Positions 17,508 through 25,819 of a stretch of DNA of 64,000 nt are shown here, piece after piece. This DNA comes from Bradyrhizobium sp. CCBAU 53340 (GTDB lineage Bacteria > Pseudomonadota > Alphaproteobacteria > Rhizobiales > Xanthobacteraceae), in the NCBI RefSeq assembly GCF_015291645.1, contig NZ_CP030055.1:3844001-3908000 (forward strand). The letters run 5' to 3'. Within the stretch, counting starts at the first letter, position 1. The number at the start of each line of letters is the position of its first letter. The translations under genes and the position numbers were made by a program. The notes under the pieces were generated by a model. That model was not told where the DNA came from. It saw nothing but the letters and a program-made list of their open reading frames with translations, and searched no databases.

Positions 17508-19790
17508 ATGGCGGAGCCGGGCCGGCCACAGCGTGCCTCGCAGGGGATCGCCGGCACTTGGCCGACCGGCAGGGCTGCCTCGGCCGGCGGCCTTGTGCCG
17601 GCAGGCTTTGACCTTTGGCCCGCGATCGTCGGGACGCTGCGCGAATGGGTCAAGGCTGAAGCCGGCGCCGGGCGATTGTTTCCCTGGGTGCCGATCGCCT
17701 TCGGCTGCGGCATCGCGCTCTACTTCGCCGCCGATCACGAGCCGGTGCTGTGGGTCACGGCTACGACAGCGGTCGCGCTTGCGATCGGTGCGATCCTGTT
17801 GCGGCGGAGCCGCCTGTTTGCGCCGGCCATCATGATTGCGGCGGTCGCGGCCGGGTTCGCCATGGCGACCTGGAAAACGGCACGCATCGCGCACACCGTG
17901 CTCGCCAAGCCGCTGTATTCGGTGTCGCTGTGGGGCTTCGTCGAGACCCGCGACATCCGCGAACGCACCGACCGTTTCATGCTGCGCGTCACCGCGATGG
18001 AGGCGCAGCGCAGCGACGTGAAGCTCGAACGCGTCCGCCTGTCCGTGCGGAAGGGCACGGCGCCCGATGTCGGCAGCTTCGTGCAGCTGAAGGCGCGGCT
18101 GATGCCGCCGCTGTCGCCGCTGCGACCCGGCAGTTACGATTTCTCGCGCGATATGTTCTTCCAGGGCATCGGTGCGTCCGGCTTTGCGATGGGGGCGATT
18201 ACCACCGTGACGCCGCCCGTGTCAGGCGGATTGCAGCTACGCTATGCCGCGATTATGCAGGGCCTGCGCGATGCGATCGACGCGCGCATCCGTGCCACGC
18301 TCGACGGCGACAACCGCGCGATCGCGACCGCGCTCCTCACCGGACGCCGCGATGCGATCACGACGCCCGTCAACGATGCGATGTTCATTTCCGGCCTCGG
18401 CCACGTCTTGTCGATCTCCGGCTATCACATGGCCGTCGTCGCCGGCGTCGTCTTCTTTGCGGTTCGCGCGCTGCTTGCGTTGATCCCCGGCCTAGCGGTC
18501 GGCTTTCCCATCAAGAAATGGTCGGCCGCTGCGGCGCTGGTGGCATCCGCGTTCTACCTGCTGCTCTCGGGCGCCGAAGTCGCAACGCAGAGATCGTTCT
18601 TCATGACCGCGGTCGTGCTGATTGCGGTTATCGTCGATCGCCGCGCCATTACGTTCCGCACCCTAGCCGTGGCCGCGCTGATCGTGCTCGCAGTGGCGCC
18701 GGAAGCGCTGGTGCATCCGAGCTTCCAGATGTCGTTTGCTGCAACGCTCGGGCTGGTCGCGATGGTGCAGATCGGCATGCCGAGCCTGTTGGCCTCGCCC
18801 GATCATTCGACGACGGCGCGCATCGCGCTGTGGGGCGGCCGCGAGATCGCGATGTTGTCCATGGCCTCGATGATCGCAGGGCTGGCGACCACGCCTTACG
18901 CCGCCTTCCATTTCCACCGCGTTACGCCCTACGGCGTGCTCGCCAATCTCGGCGCTATGCCCGTGGTCTCGGCGCTGGTGATGCCGGCGGGGCTGCTGGG
19001 ACTGCTCGCAGCGCCCTTCGGGCTCGACGGCGTGTTCTGGTGGTTGATGGGGATCGGCATCGACTGGATGATTTTGGTCACGCGCTGGGTGGCGGCGCTA
19101 CCGGGCGCTGTCGGCCATGTCGGCGCCTTCGGTACGGCGCCGCTGATCGCTGCGAGCTTGGGCCTGGTCCTGATGGGTCTGCTGCGCACACCGCTGCGTT
19201 GGTCGGGAGCGGTCGTGCTCGTGGCCGCGACCATCTGGGGTCTTTCCGTCCGGCAACCCGATATTCTCATCGCCGGTGACGGCCAGAACGTTGCGGTGCG
19301 AGGCAGGGACGGGCAGCTGCATCTGATCAGGACGAGGAAGGACAATTTCCTGCTCAAGGAGTGGCTTGCGGCGGACGCTGATCCGCGCGACGCGGCCAGC
19401 GGTTCGCTCGGTGACGGCGTTTCATGCGACGATGCCGGCTGCGTGACACCGCTTGCCGACGGCCGCATGGTTGCGCTGGCCCTGCGCATCGACGCGCTGG
19501 CCGATGATTGCAGCCGCGCGGCACTGGTGGTGACGACAAGGCCTGCGCCGCCGGATTGTCGCGCGATGGTGGTCAACCGGCCGCGTCTGGCGAGCCAGGG
19601 CGCGCTGACGCTAACACCCCGCGGCGATGGTTTTGCGATTGCGGCGGTGAGGGCGAGGGGCGCAAATCGCCCCTGGTCGCCGGCGGCGGCCGGCGATGGA
19701 GATTTCGAATTGACCCTCGTGCCACGGTCGACAGCTCCGCGCTCCAAGGACGCAACACCGTCCGAAGCCGACCTTCAGGCCGAGGATTAA
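17508..19790 (+). CDS. comEC: ComEC/Rec2 family DNA-uptake channel protein
   Basis: This 760-residue polytopic inner-membrane protein has a DUF4131-type N-terminal membrane region, then an extracytoplasmic segment. The Competence domain is marked by SISGYHMAVVAG at about residue 305 and by SGAEVATQRSF. In transformable bacteria ComEC moves single-stranded DNA across the inner membrane. The C-terminal part should hold a metallo-beta-lactamase domain, but no HxHxDH motif is present. The start may be TTG 17499. It is convergent with the 19801-20235 gene. Confidence 0.88.
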   Translation: MAEPGRPQRASQGIAGTWPTGRAASAGGLVPAGFDLWPAIVGTLREWVKAEAGAGRLFPWVPIAFGCGIALYFAADHEPVLWVTATTAVALAIGAILLRRSRLFAPAIMIAAVAAGFAMATWKTARIAHTVLAKPLYSVSLWGFVETRDIRERTDRFMLRVTAMEAQRSDVKLERVRLSVRKGTAPDVGSFVQLKARLMPPLSPLRPGSYDFSRDMFFQGIGASGFAMGAITTVTPPVSGGLQLRYAAIMQGLRDAIDARIRATLDGDNRAIATALLTGRRDAITTPVNDAMFISGLGHVLSISGYHMAVVAGVVFFAVRALLALIPGLAVGFPIKKWSAAAALVASAFYLLLSGAEVATQRSFFMTAVVLIAVIVDRRAITFRTLAVAALIVLAVAPEALVHPSFQMSFAATLGLVAMVQIGMPSLLASPDHSTTARIALWGGREIAMLSMASMIAGLATTPYAAFHFHRVTPYGVLANLGAMPVVSALVMPAGLLGLLAAPFGLDGVFWWLMGIGIDWMILVTRWVAALPGAVGHVGAFGTAPLIAASLGLVLMGLLRTPLRWSGAVVLVAATIWGLSVRQPDILIAGDGQNVAVRGRDGQLHLIRTRKDNFLLKEWLAADADPRDAASGSLGDGVSCDDAGCVTPLADGRMVALALRIDALADDCSRAALVVTTRPAPPDCRAMVVNRPRLASQGALTLTPRGDGFAIAAVRARGANRPWSPAAAGDGDFELTLVPRSTAPRSKDATPSEADLQAED

Positions 19791-19800
19791 AACCGACGGT

Positions 19801-20235
19801 TCAACCGATCGGCAGGCCCGGAGTTGTCGACTGTCTGTCGGCCACCACCTGCGGCTTGTGCTCGCGCTCGCCGAGCGGCTGGGTCACAGGCAGTTGCAGC
19901 ACGGTTGCGCGCTGGCCTTCGACGAGCTGCGTCACCAGCACGTACTTGCCGTCGGGGAATTCGATCGCGTCGTGATGACGATCGGGAATGTGCGGATCGA
20001 TCTTGCCGAACTTGCCGACGCGGGAATTGACGGTGCGCGTCCAGATCCAGCGGTTGTCGTAGCGGACGTTGTCGGCGAAGGCGAGCTCCGTTCCCGGCAG
20101 CAGGCAGACCGCGACCGACATGTCGGCTTCGGAGGCGAAGCCGCGCGTCGAGGTGCCGCGGAACGTTGTCGTGACGATGGTCTCGCCAACTTCTGCGGGA
20201 CGTGTCGCGACGGCATGCAGGCTATAGTCACACAT
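19801..20235 (-). CDS. Conserved hypothetical protein
   Basis: This 144-residue protein begins MCDYSLHAVATRPAEVGE and contains FRGTSTRGFAS and IPDRHHDAIEFPDGKYVLVTQL. It appears to be a soluble beta-rich protein without a signal sequence. I recognise it only as a conserved type in Bradyrhizobium-like genomes and assign no function. It converges with comEC, with 10 nt between the stops. Confidence 0.7.
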   Translation of the reverse strand: MCDYSLHAVATRPAEVGETIVTTTFRGTSTRGFASEADMSVAVCLLPGTELAFADNVRYDNRWIWTRTVNSRVGKFGKIDPHIPDRHHDAIEFPDGKYVLVTQLVEGQRATVLQLPVTQPLGEREHKPQVVADRQSTTPGLPIG

Positions 20236-20427
20236 CGGGTGCTCCTCATGCAGGGATAGCGACCCACGTCCCTTATCGAGGCGCAGGCCTCTACCAGAGT
20301 GTAAGCATGAAAGCTCCGCTCGGTTGTAGGCAAATCTGCGGCTTGGATCCGCAAGCTACAATCACAATATCTTTCCCGAATTCGCTAGGAACAAAGCCTG
20401 CGTCCGCGCATTCGGCAAGCTTCTCCG

Positions 20428-20631
20428 TCAGCGTCCGGCCGGCGCCGACCAGCCCGAATATTGCCAGGCAGGCTGCGCCCGCTGATCCATGGCGTTGCGG
20501 GCATCGCGGAATTGCGCGCTGGCTGCCTGCGGCGCCTTGCGCGCGTGATGCTGGGGCTGCTTGGCAAAGGCCTGCGACGCAGATGCTGCGATCAGCATAA
20601 GCGTGACGGTGCTCAAGATGGTCTTGCGCAT
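20428..20631 (-). CDS. Small secreted protein
   Basis: This 67-residue protein has a clear Sec signal peptide, MRKTILSTVTLMLIAASASQ, with probable cleavage after AFA. The mature peptide is short, basic and Gln/His-rich (KQPQHHARKAPQAA). The start is supported by GGAGA about 6 nt upstream of the ATG. Function is unknown. A weak 5-bp hairpin (TGCGG/CCGCA, 20336-20352) lies about 75 nt past the stop and could be its terminator. Confidence 0.7.
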   Translation of the reverse strand: MRKTILSTVTLMLIAASASQAFAKQPQHHARKAPQAASAQFRDARNAMDQRAQPAWQYSGWSAPAGR

Positions 20632-20817
20632 GGTTGTCTCCTCGGTCTCCTGATGGGCCTCGCGAAGCGATAACGCTTCGTTGCGGCGTGCCGAGGATGT
20701 AGCGCTGAAGAGGTGGCCGGATAATCTGTGCAAAACCAGAAAGACTATCCAGCCGGAGCGGACAATCGTCCGCTCCATCAGTCGATGGCGATCACCGATC
20801 GCGCGAGAGCGAGGCGC

Positions 20818-21519
20818 TCAGTATTTCCGGTACAGGCCGATCAGCTTGCCCTGGATCTTGACCCGGTTGGGCGGAAGGATGCGGACCTCATAGGCGGCAT
20901 TCGCTGGCTCCAGCGCGATCGAGGCACCGCGGCGGCGGAAGCGCTTCAAGGTCGCCTCCTCATCGTCGATCAGGGCGACCACGATATCGCCGGTGTCGCA
21001 GCTCTCGTTGCGCTGGATCAGTGCCATGTCGCCGTCGAGAATACCGGCGTCGACCATCGAATCGCCGCGCACCTCGAGTGCGTAGTGCTCGCCCGCACCC
21101 AGCATGTCCGGTGGGACGCTGATGGTGTGGCTGCGGGTCTGCAAGGCCTCTATCGGTGTACCGGCCGCGATCCGGCCCATCACGGGCACCGCGACGGGAC
21201 GCTCGCCCTCGTCGGCGGGCGGGCTCGACGTCGTGCGCAGCTTGCCGAGATTGCCCTCGATGACGCTCGGCGTGAAGCCGCGGCGATTGCCGGCGGCGGC
21301 CTGCAGCTCGGGCAGCTTGATCACTTCGATGGCGCGGGCGCGGTTCGGAAGGCGGCGGATGAAGCCGCGCTCCTCGAGCGCCGTGATCAGGCGATGGATG
21401 CCTGACTTCGAGCGCAGATCGAGCGCGTCCTTCATCTCGTCGAAGGAGGGCGGTACGCCGCTTTCCTTCAGCCGCTCGCTGATGAACCGCAGGAGCTCGT
21501 ATTGTTTGCGCGTTAACAT
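20818..21519 (-). CDS. lexA: LexA repressor
   Basis: LexA represses the SOS regulon and self-cleaves when RecA-ssDNA forms. The 233-residue protein has the winged-helix domain ([13 protein letters not shown] to about residue 70). The cleavage site is Ala119-Gly120 in [11 protein letters not shown], and the catalytic dyad is Ser154 ([10 protein letters not shown]) and Lys192 (EATLKRF). ATG 21517-21519 is preferred to the TTG three codons upstream because alphaproteobacterial LexA proteins start MLTRKQ. A GTTC-N7-GTTC box lies 101 nt upstream, indicating autoregulation. Confidence 0.97.
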   Translation of the reverse strand: MLTRKQYELLRFISERLKESGVPPSFDEMKDALDLRSKSGIHRLITALEERGFIRRLPNRARAIEVIKLPELQAAAGNRRGFTPSVIEGNLGKLRTTSSPPADEGERPVAVPVMGRIAAGTPIEALQTRSHTISVPPDMLGAGEHYALEVRGDSMVDAGILDGDMALIQRNESCDTGDIVVALIDDEEATLKRFRRRGASIALEPANAAYEVRILPPNRVKIQGKLIGLYRKY

Positions 21520-21619
21520 CTCGACCAAAATCCCCCTGACGATGTCGTTCGATTCCGAGACGCTGGATTCAGCGATAAGCCGCTACATGCTCGAAACAAA
21601 TCATGAACGGACACTATAT

Positions 21620-21634
21620 GTTCGATACATGTTC
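21620..21634. promoter_or_regulatory. Alphaproteobacterial LexA (SOS) box
   Basis: GTTC-gatacat-GTTC is an exact match to the alphaproteobacterial LexA site GTTC-N7-GTTC. It lies between lexA and moeA, about 100 nt upstream of the lexA start. Confidence 0.85.
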
Positions 21635-21695
21635 CGCAACTGCTTAATTTACCGTGAACGCCACAAAGTTCGCGGAACGCACGCGAACGAAGCGG

Positions 21696-22907
21696 TCAGG
21701 CGGGCAGTCGCAATACCTCGCAGGGCATGCCGGCCTCGGCCTTCGGCGCAAACGGCGCGCGCACGAGAAGTGCCTGTGCCGCAGCGAGATTCGCAAGCAG
21801 CGAGGAATCCTGGTGATTGACGGGAACGGCGACGAGCGTGCCGTCGTCACGTGTGTCGAGGCGCGCGCGCAAATAGTCCTCGCGCTGGTCGTTGGCGCCG
21901 ACGTCGCGGCCGAGCACGGCGCGTTCGCGGCGGTGATGAATCACCGAGCGGCCTGATAACGCGCGAATCAGCGGCACCATGAACAGGAAGCCGCAGACGT
22001 AAGATGACACCGGATTGCCGGGCAGGCCGATCACCCGCATTGCCCCGAGCTGCCCGTTCATCATCGGCTTGCCCGGCCGCATCGCGATCTTCCAGAACGC
22101 CATCGCGGTGCCTTCATCGCGGAGCGCCTGCTGCACCAGATCGTGGTCGCCGACCGAGGCTCCGCCGGTCGTGACCAGGATGTCGGCGCCGCTCTCGCGC
22201 GCGCAGCGGATGCCGGCGGTGGTGGCGGCAAGCGTGTCGGCGGCAACGCCGAGATCGATGGTGTCGGCGCCCTCGCTGCGGGCAAGCGCATGCAGGGCGT
22301 AGCCGTTGGAATAGACGATCTGGCCGGGGCCGGGCGTGGTGCCCGGCATCACCAGCTCGTCGCCGGTGGCCAGGATCGCGACTTTCGGACGGCGGCGAAC
22401 GGCAAGCTGCGGGCGGTTCATGCCGGCAGCGAGGGCCAGGTCGCGCTCGGTCAGCCGCGCGCCCTGGCGCAGCAGCACGTCGCCCTCGCGAAAATCGATG
22501 CCGGCAGGGCGGATGTGCCGGCCGGTCATGGCGGCTTCCTTGATCGTGATGCGCCCGCCGTCGGCAACGGTATCCTCCTGGATGATGACCGCGTCGGCGC
22601 CGTCGGGAACGACACCGCCGGTGAAGATCCGCACGGCTTCGCCGGCGCCAACGGTTCCTGCGAAGGGACGGCCGGCTGCAACCTCGCCGATGACAGCGAG
22701 CTGTGTGTCGACCTTCGCCGCATCGGCCGCGCGGACGGCATAGCCATCCATCGCCGACATGGCCTGCGGCGGCTGCGTCCGCAGCGCCGCGACGTCGCGC
22801 GCCAGCACACGGTGAAACGCCTGGTCGAGAGCGACCGCTTCTTCAGCCAACGGCTCTGCGCCCGCAAGCACGGCGGCAAGCGCATCGGATACCGGCATCA
22901 GGGCCAC
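21696..22907 (-). CDS. moeA: Molybdopterin molybdotransferase MoeA
   Basis: MoeA inserts molybdate into adenylated molybdopterin. The 403-residue protein carries AMSAMDGYAVRA near the N-terminus, the nucleotide-fold motif VTTGGASVGDHD and LPGNPVSS. I chose the GTG at 22905-22907 because GGGAG stands 6 nt before it. An ATG eight codons earlier gives a less typical extension. It is upstream of lexA on the same strand. Relatives often have moaC directly before moeA, but here moaC is about 7.6 kb away. Confidence 0.94.
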   Translation of the reverse strand: MALMPVSDALAAVLAGAEPLAEEAVALDQAFHRVLARDVAALRTQPPQAMSAMDGYAVRAADAAKVDTQLAVIGEVAAGRPFAGTVGAGEAVRIFTGGVVPDGADAVIIQEDTVADGGRITIKEAAMTGRHIRPAGIDFREGDVLLRQGARLTERDLALAAGMNRPQLAVRRRPKVAILATGDELVMPGTTPGPGQIVYSNGYALHALARSEGADTIDLGVAADTLAATTAGIRCARESGADILVTTGGASVGDHDLVQQALRDEGTAMAFWKIAMRPGKPMMNGQLGAMRVIGLPGNPVSSYVCGFLFMVPLIRALSGRSVIHHRRERAVLGRDVGANDQREDYLRARLDTRDDGTLVAVPVNHQDSSLLANLAAAQALLVRAPFAPKAEAGMPCEVLRLPA

Positions 22908-22984
22908 GGCGAACTCCCGCAACATCAGCAAAAGACTCGGTCGGCAAGGTTTCTAGCCGAGCGGCGAGGCCGACGCAAAAGGCC

Positions 22985-23370
22985 AGGGGATGATCTGCAA
23001 TGCGCGCGGGATTCTCTGCGGCGTGCTGGCGGCCGCCGCCCTTGACGATCTCCAGCGCAAAGGCGGCTTCTGCCCGGGTGAGGCCGCCATAGCGCTAGCG
23101 CAAGGCCTCGAATTGCGCCCTGGCGCCGAGCTCGGGGTCGGTGATGAGCACCATCGCGCTCGATCGCCAGCCGGAGGCGAGAGGTATGGCATTCTCAGTC
23201 CATTCGCTGCCGGCTGGTGTCGCCTGCACGTGCAATGGCACGCGGCCAGGCGGTCGATGCAGGCGCATCTCGCCGCCGATGCGATCCGGATTGTCGAGGC
23301 TGCAGGAGCCGATCAGTGCGCGCAGACGATGGCCGTCCTCGACGTTGACGGCTCGAACGTCACGACCGCG
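22985..23370 (-). pseudogene. Decayed LuxR-type regulator (C-terminal part)
   Basis: One minus-strand frame is open from 23370 to 23098. It is cut by TAG at 23095-23097 (a LR-stop-RYGG context) and continues open beyond. Before the stop it reads as a regulator core (SAMVLITDPELGARAQFEAL). After it comes RYGGLTRAEAAFALEIVKGG, the first half of a LuxR-type helix-turn-helix of the kind common in Bradyrhizobium. The second half of the helix-turn-helix is missing, and an upstream TAA (23371-23373) removes the N-terminus. A remnant is the best reading. The family call rests on motif memory. Confidence 0.6.
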
Positions 23371-23575
23371 TTATGGGATTGCTTCTCGACGAATTGCCAT
23401 CTTCCGCGACATCAGGCGCCTGGAGCCCCTGGTCCTTGTCGGGCATCGGATCGGCCTGGGCCTTCAAATCGGCTGCCTTGCTGATCAGCTTTGCGGAAAG
23501 CTCAGAATCCGAGGTGGATCTGGCGAATTTCATCAGCAGAGAGGCCTGCTTGGTGAGGTAGGTTTTGCCCAACAC
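23360..23575 (-). CDS. Small conserved hypothetical protein
   Basis: This 71-residue protein begins (GTG) MLGKTYLTKQASLLMKFARS and continues with a charged helix (ELSAKLISKAADLKAQA) and a polar tail. The pattern matches a small helical protein that recurs in Bradyrhizobium, of unknown function. It abuts the 5' end of the decayed LuxR remnant and may have lost its original neighbour. The start is uncertain because the ribosome binding site is weak. Confidence 0.55.
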   Translation of the reverse strand: MLGKTYLTKQASLLMKFARSTSDSELSAKLISKAADLKAQADPMPDKDQGLQAPDVAEDGNSSRSNPITRS

Positions 23576-23742
23576 GTCGATACGTCCAGTTCCGATGTAG
23601 AATTCCCAACGGACTCAAGAGTCCGAAGGCGGGCATTCCGTTCCCGGAACTTCGTATAAAAATGCACAGAGCGATTTGGTTCCTGGTTCCAGGCGGAAAT
23701 TGTTCCCGACCGGCCGGGCCGGGGCCGTCCGCATCCGTCGGA
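23576..23742. other. Spacer with short palindrome
   Basis: No gene is seen here. A 6-bp perfect palindrome, GGACTC-aa-GAGTCC, lies at 23611-23624 and could be a hairpin or a protein site. Confidence 0.4.
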
Positions 23743-24369
23743 TCAGATCCCCAGCGCCCTCAGTGCATTCCCGACCGCGGTCGGCGAGGTCACATGCACG
23801 GCGGTCAACCCGCGGGCGCGGGCACCCTCGACGTTCTCGGCCAGATCGTCGAAGAACACGATACGGTCGGCCGGCACCCCGATCGCGGCAACAACATGGT
23901 CGAAGGCTTCCGCATCCGGTTTGCGCAGCCCGATGCTGGAGGACAGGTACAGCTCGCGGAAATGGCCAAGCAGCTCGGCATATTCCTTCGAAAAATGGTC
24001 CACATGCGGTCGATTGGTATTTGAGAACGCGTAGAGCGGCATCCGCTTCGCCGCGCGCTGCAGCAGCTCCGCGATGTCGGGCATCTCGCCGGCGAAGATC
24101 GCGTTCCAGCCCTCGAGGAACTGTGCATCCGAAATGCCGATGCCGAGCGAGGCGCGCAGCGACTGGAAATAATCCGCGTCGCTGATCTTGCCGACCTCGT
24201 GCAAGCGGTAGGCCTCGCTGTCGCGCACGTAGCGTGCGACGATCGCCTCAGGCTGGCACCCGGCATGTCCCGCCCAGCAGGCGATCGCCTTGGAGAAATC
24301 GATGTCGAGCACCACGCGCCCGAGATCGAACAGGAGCGCATCCGCGCTGCCGGGAGAGAGCGATGTCAT
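23743..24369 (-). CDS. HAD-superfamily hydrolase (phosphatase)
   Basis: This 208-residue protein has the four HAD motifs: LLFDLGRVVLDID (nucleophile Asp), YAFSNTN, the lysine in GLRKPDAEAF and VFFDDLAENVEGA. A helical cap lies between motifs I and II, as in YihX-like and haloacid-dehalogenase-like phosphatases. It follows the hydroxy-acid dehydrogenase gene by 15 nt and is probably co-transcribed. Substrate is unknown. A sugar-phosphate or phosphoglycolate-type substrate would suit the neighbour, as speculation. Confidence 0.85.
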   Translation of the reverse strand: MTSLSPGSADALLFDLGRVVLDIDFSKAIACWAGHAGCQPEAIVARYVRDSEAYRLHEVGKISDADYFQSLRASLGIGISDAQFLEGWNAIFAGEMPDIAELLQRAAKRMPLYAFSNTNRPHVDHFSKEYAELLGHFRELYLSSSIGLRKPDAEAFDHVVAAIGVPADRIVFFDDLAENVEGARARGLTAVHVTSPTAVGNALRALGI

Positions 24370-24384
24370 TGCGTCGATTTCTCG

Positions 24385-25512
24385 TCAGTAACGATATGGT
24401 TCGTGATCGAACAGCGGGAATGCGCTGAACACGCTCGGCGGGTTGGTTGCAGTGGCCGGGTGCAGGCAGGATTTGTCGATATCGGCGAACGAGGTAGCGC
24501 CCAAAAGACCGAGGCAGCGCAGCACCTCGTCCTCGAGCAGCTCCAGCATCCGCGCCACGCCTGTCTCGCCGGCCGCGGCGAGCGCCCAGCATTGCAGCCG
24601 ACCGATGCCGACCAGATCGGCGCCCGCGGCGATCGCCTTGACGATGTCGGTGCCGCGGCAGATGCCGCCATCGACCATGATCTTCGCGCGGCCCTTCACC
24701 GCGTCGACGATCTCGGGCAGCACGTGCATGGCGCCGCGGCCGTGGTCGAGCTGGCGGCCGCCATGGTTGGAGACATAGATCCACTCGACGCCGTGATCGA
24801 TTGCGATCTGCGCATCCTCGGCCGTGGCGATGCCTTTGATGATGAGCGGTATCCTGAACTTGTCCTTGATCATCTTCACGGTCCGCCACTCCAGTCCCTT
24901 CTGGAAATCGCCCCCGGTGGCGCGCAGGCGGCTCTCGCGGACGTAACGCTTGGCAATGTCGCGCTCGCGGCGGCTGTAGTGGGCGGTGTCGACGGTCAGG
25001 CAGAAGGCGGCATAGTTGGCTTTCTCGGCGCGGCTGACGACGTCGGCGACAAAGGCGTCATCGCCGCGGACATAGAGCTGGTACATGCGCAGCGCATCGG
25101 GGGCGGCTTCGGCGGTCTTTTCCAGACCCGGCTCGGAGACCGAGCTCAGCATATGCGAGGCACCGAAGGTGCCGGCGGCGCGGGCGACGCTGGCGGCGCC
25201 GAAGGGATCGAAGATCTCCAGCGCACCGACTGGGGCGAGCACCACGGGCAGGCGCATCTTGCGCCCGAACTGCTCAACGGAGCCGTCGACCTTACGCACA
25301 TCGCGCAGCACGCGCGGGCGGAAAGCGATCTCGTCCAGCGCCATGCGGTTGCGGCGCATCGTGGTCTCGGTTTCGGCGGCGCCGACGATGTAGTCCCAGG
25401 CGTTCTGGTTGAGGTTGGAACGGGCCTTCCGGATGAATTCGTGCAGGTTCTGGAACGGCTCGTTGCTGGCGCCGAGCTCGACGTTCCGTTCCGGCCGGAG
25501 TGCTTCGTTCAT
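24385..25512 (-). CDS. FMN-dependent alpha-hydroxy-acid dehydrogenase (LldD-like)
   Basis: This 375-residue TIM-barrel flavoenzyme belongs to the L-lactate dehydrogenase/glycolate oxidase family. It carries LPVVLAPVGAL near the N-terminus, the catalytic signature YVSNHGGRQLDHG, IMVDGGICRGTDIVKAIAAGADLVGIGR for phosphate binding, and LIIKGIATAEDA. Members oxidise L-lactate, glycolate or mandelate to 2-oxo acids, and sequence alone does not decide which. A very good ribosome binding site (GGGAGGA) precedes the ATG. It heads a two-gene operon with the HAD phosphatase. Confidence 0.9.
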   Translation of the reverse strand: MNEALRPERNVELGASNEPFQNLHEFIRKARSNLNQNAWDYIVGAAETETTMRRNRMALDEIAFRPRVLRDVRKVDGSVEQFGRKMRLPVVLAPVGALEIFDPFGAASVARAAGTFGASHMLSSVSEPGLEKTAEAAPDALRMYQLYVRGDDAFVADVVSRAEKANYAAFCLTVDTAHYSRRERDIAKRYVRESRLRATGGDFQKGLEWRTVKMIKDKFRIPLIIKGIATAEDAQIAIDHGVEWIYVSNHGGRQLDHGRGAMHVLPEIVDAVKGRAKIMVDGGICRGTDIVKAIAAGADLVGIGRLQCWALAAAGETGVARMLELLEDEVLRCLGLLGATSFADIDKSCLHPATATNPPSVFSAFPLFDHEPYRY

Positions 25513-25819
25513 TTGTTATCCTCCCGAGAATTTGAAGCCTTATGCCATCGCCTATCCCGTCCGGCCCTCCAAAACCATCCTAAAATCGCATAGCTGCGAG
25601 GCGTGACGTGGCGGCCGATTCTCGCTCCGCGGGAGCCGGTCTTCCGAACGTTGCCAAATGTTTAGGTCGAGGCGAAGAGGTTTCTGCGGTATACCCGCCG
25701 GTGTGGCGTGCCGGCCTTGAAGAAACCAGAATGATATTGTGAGAACCGGGTTGGATCGCCATTTGCATGGCGGCTGCCAAGCCTCAAAAGAACCGCTAAG
25801 CGAAAAGGCTACCCATTCC
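25513..25819. other. Divergent spacer between hydroxy-acid dehydrogenase and S41 protease genes
   Basis: This region of about 300 nt contains no convincing gene. It must hold the promoters of both flanking genes. A palindrome, CGCCAT-ttgc-ATGGCG, is present at 25757-25772, about 50 nt before the protease start. No reliable -35/-10 pair was identified. Confidence 0.4.
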
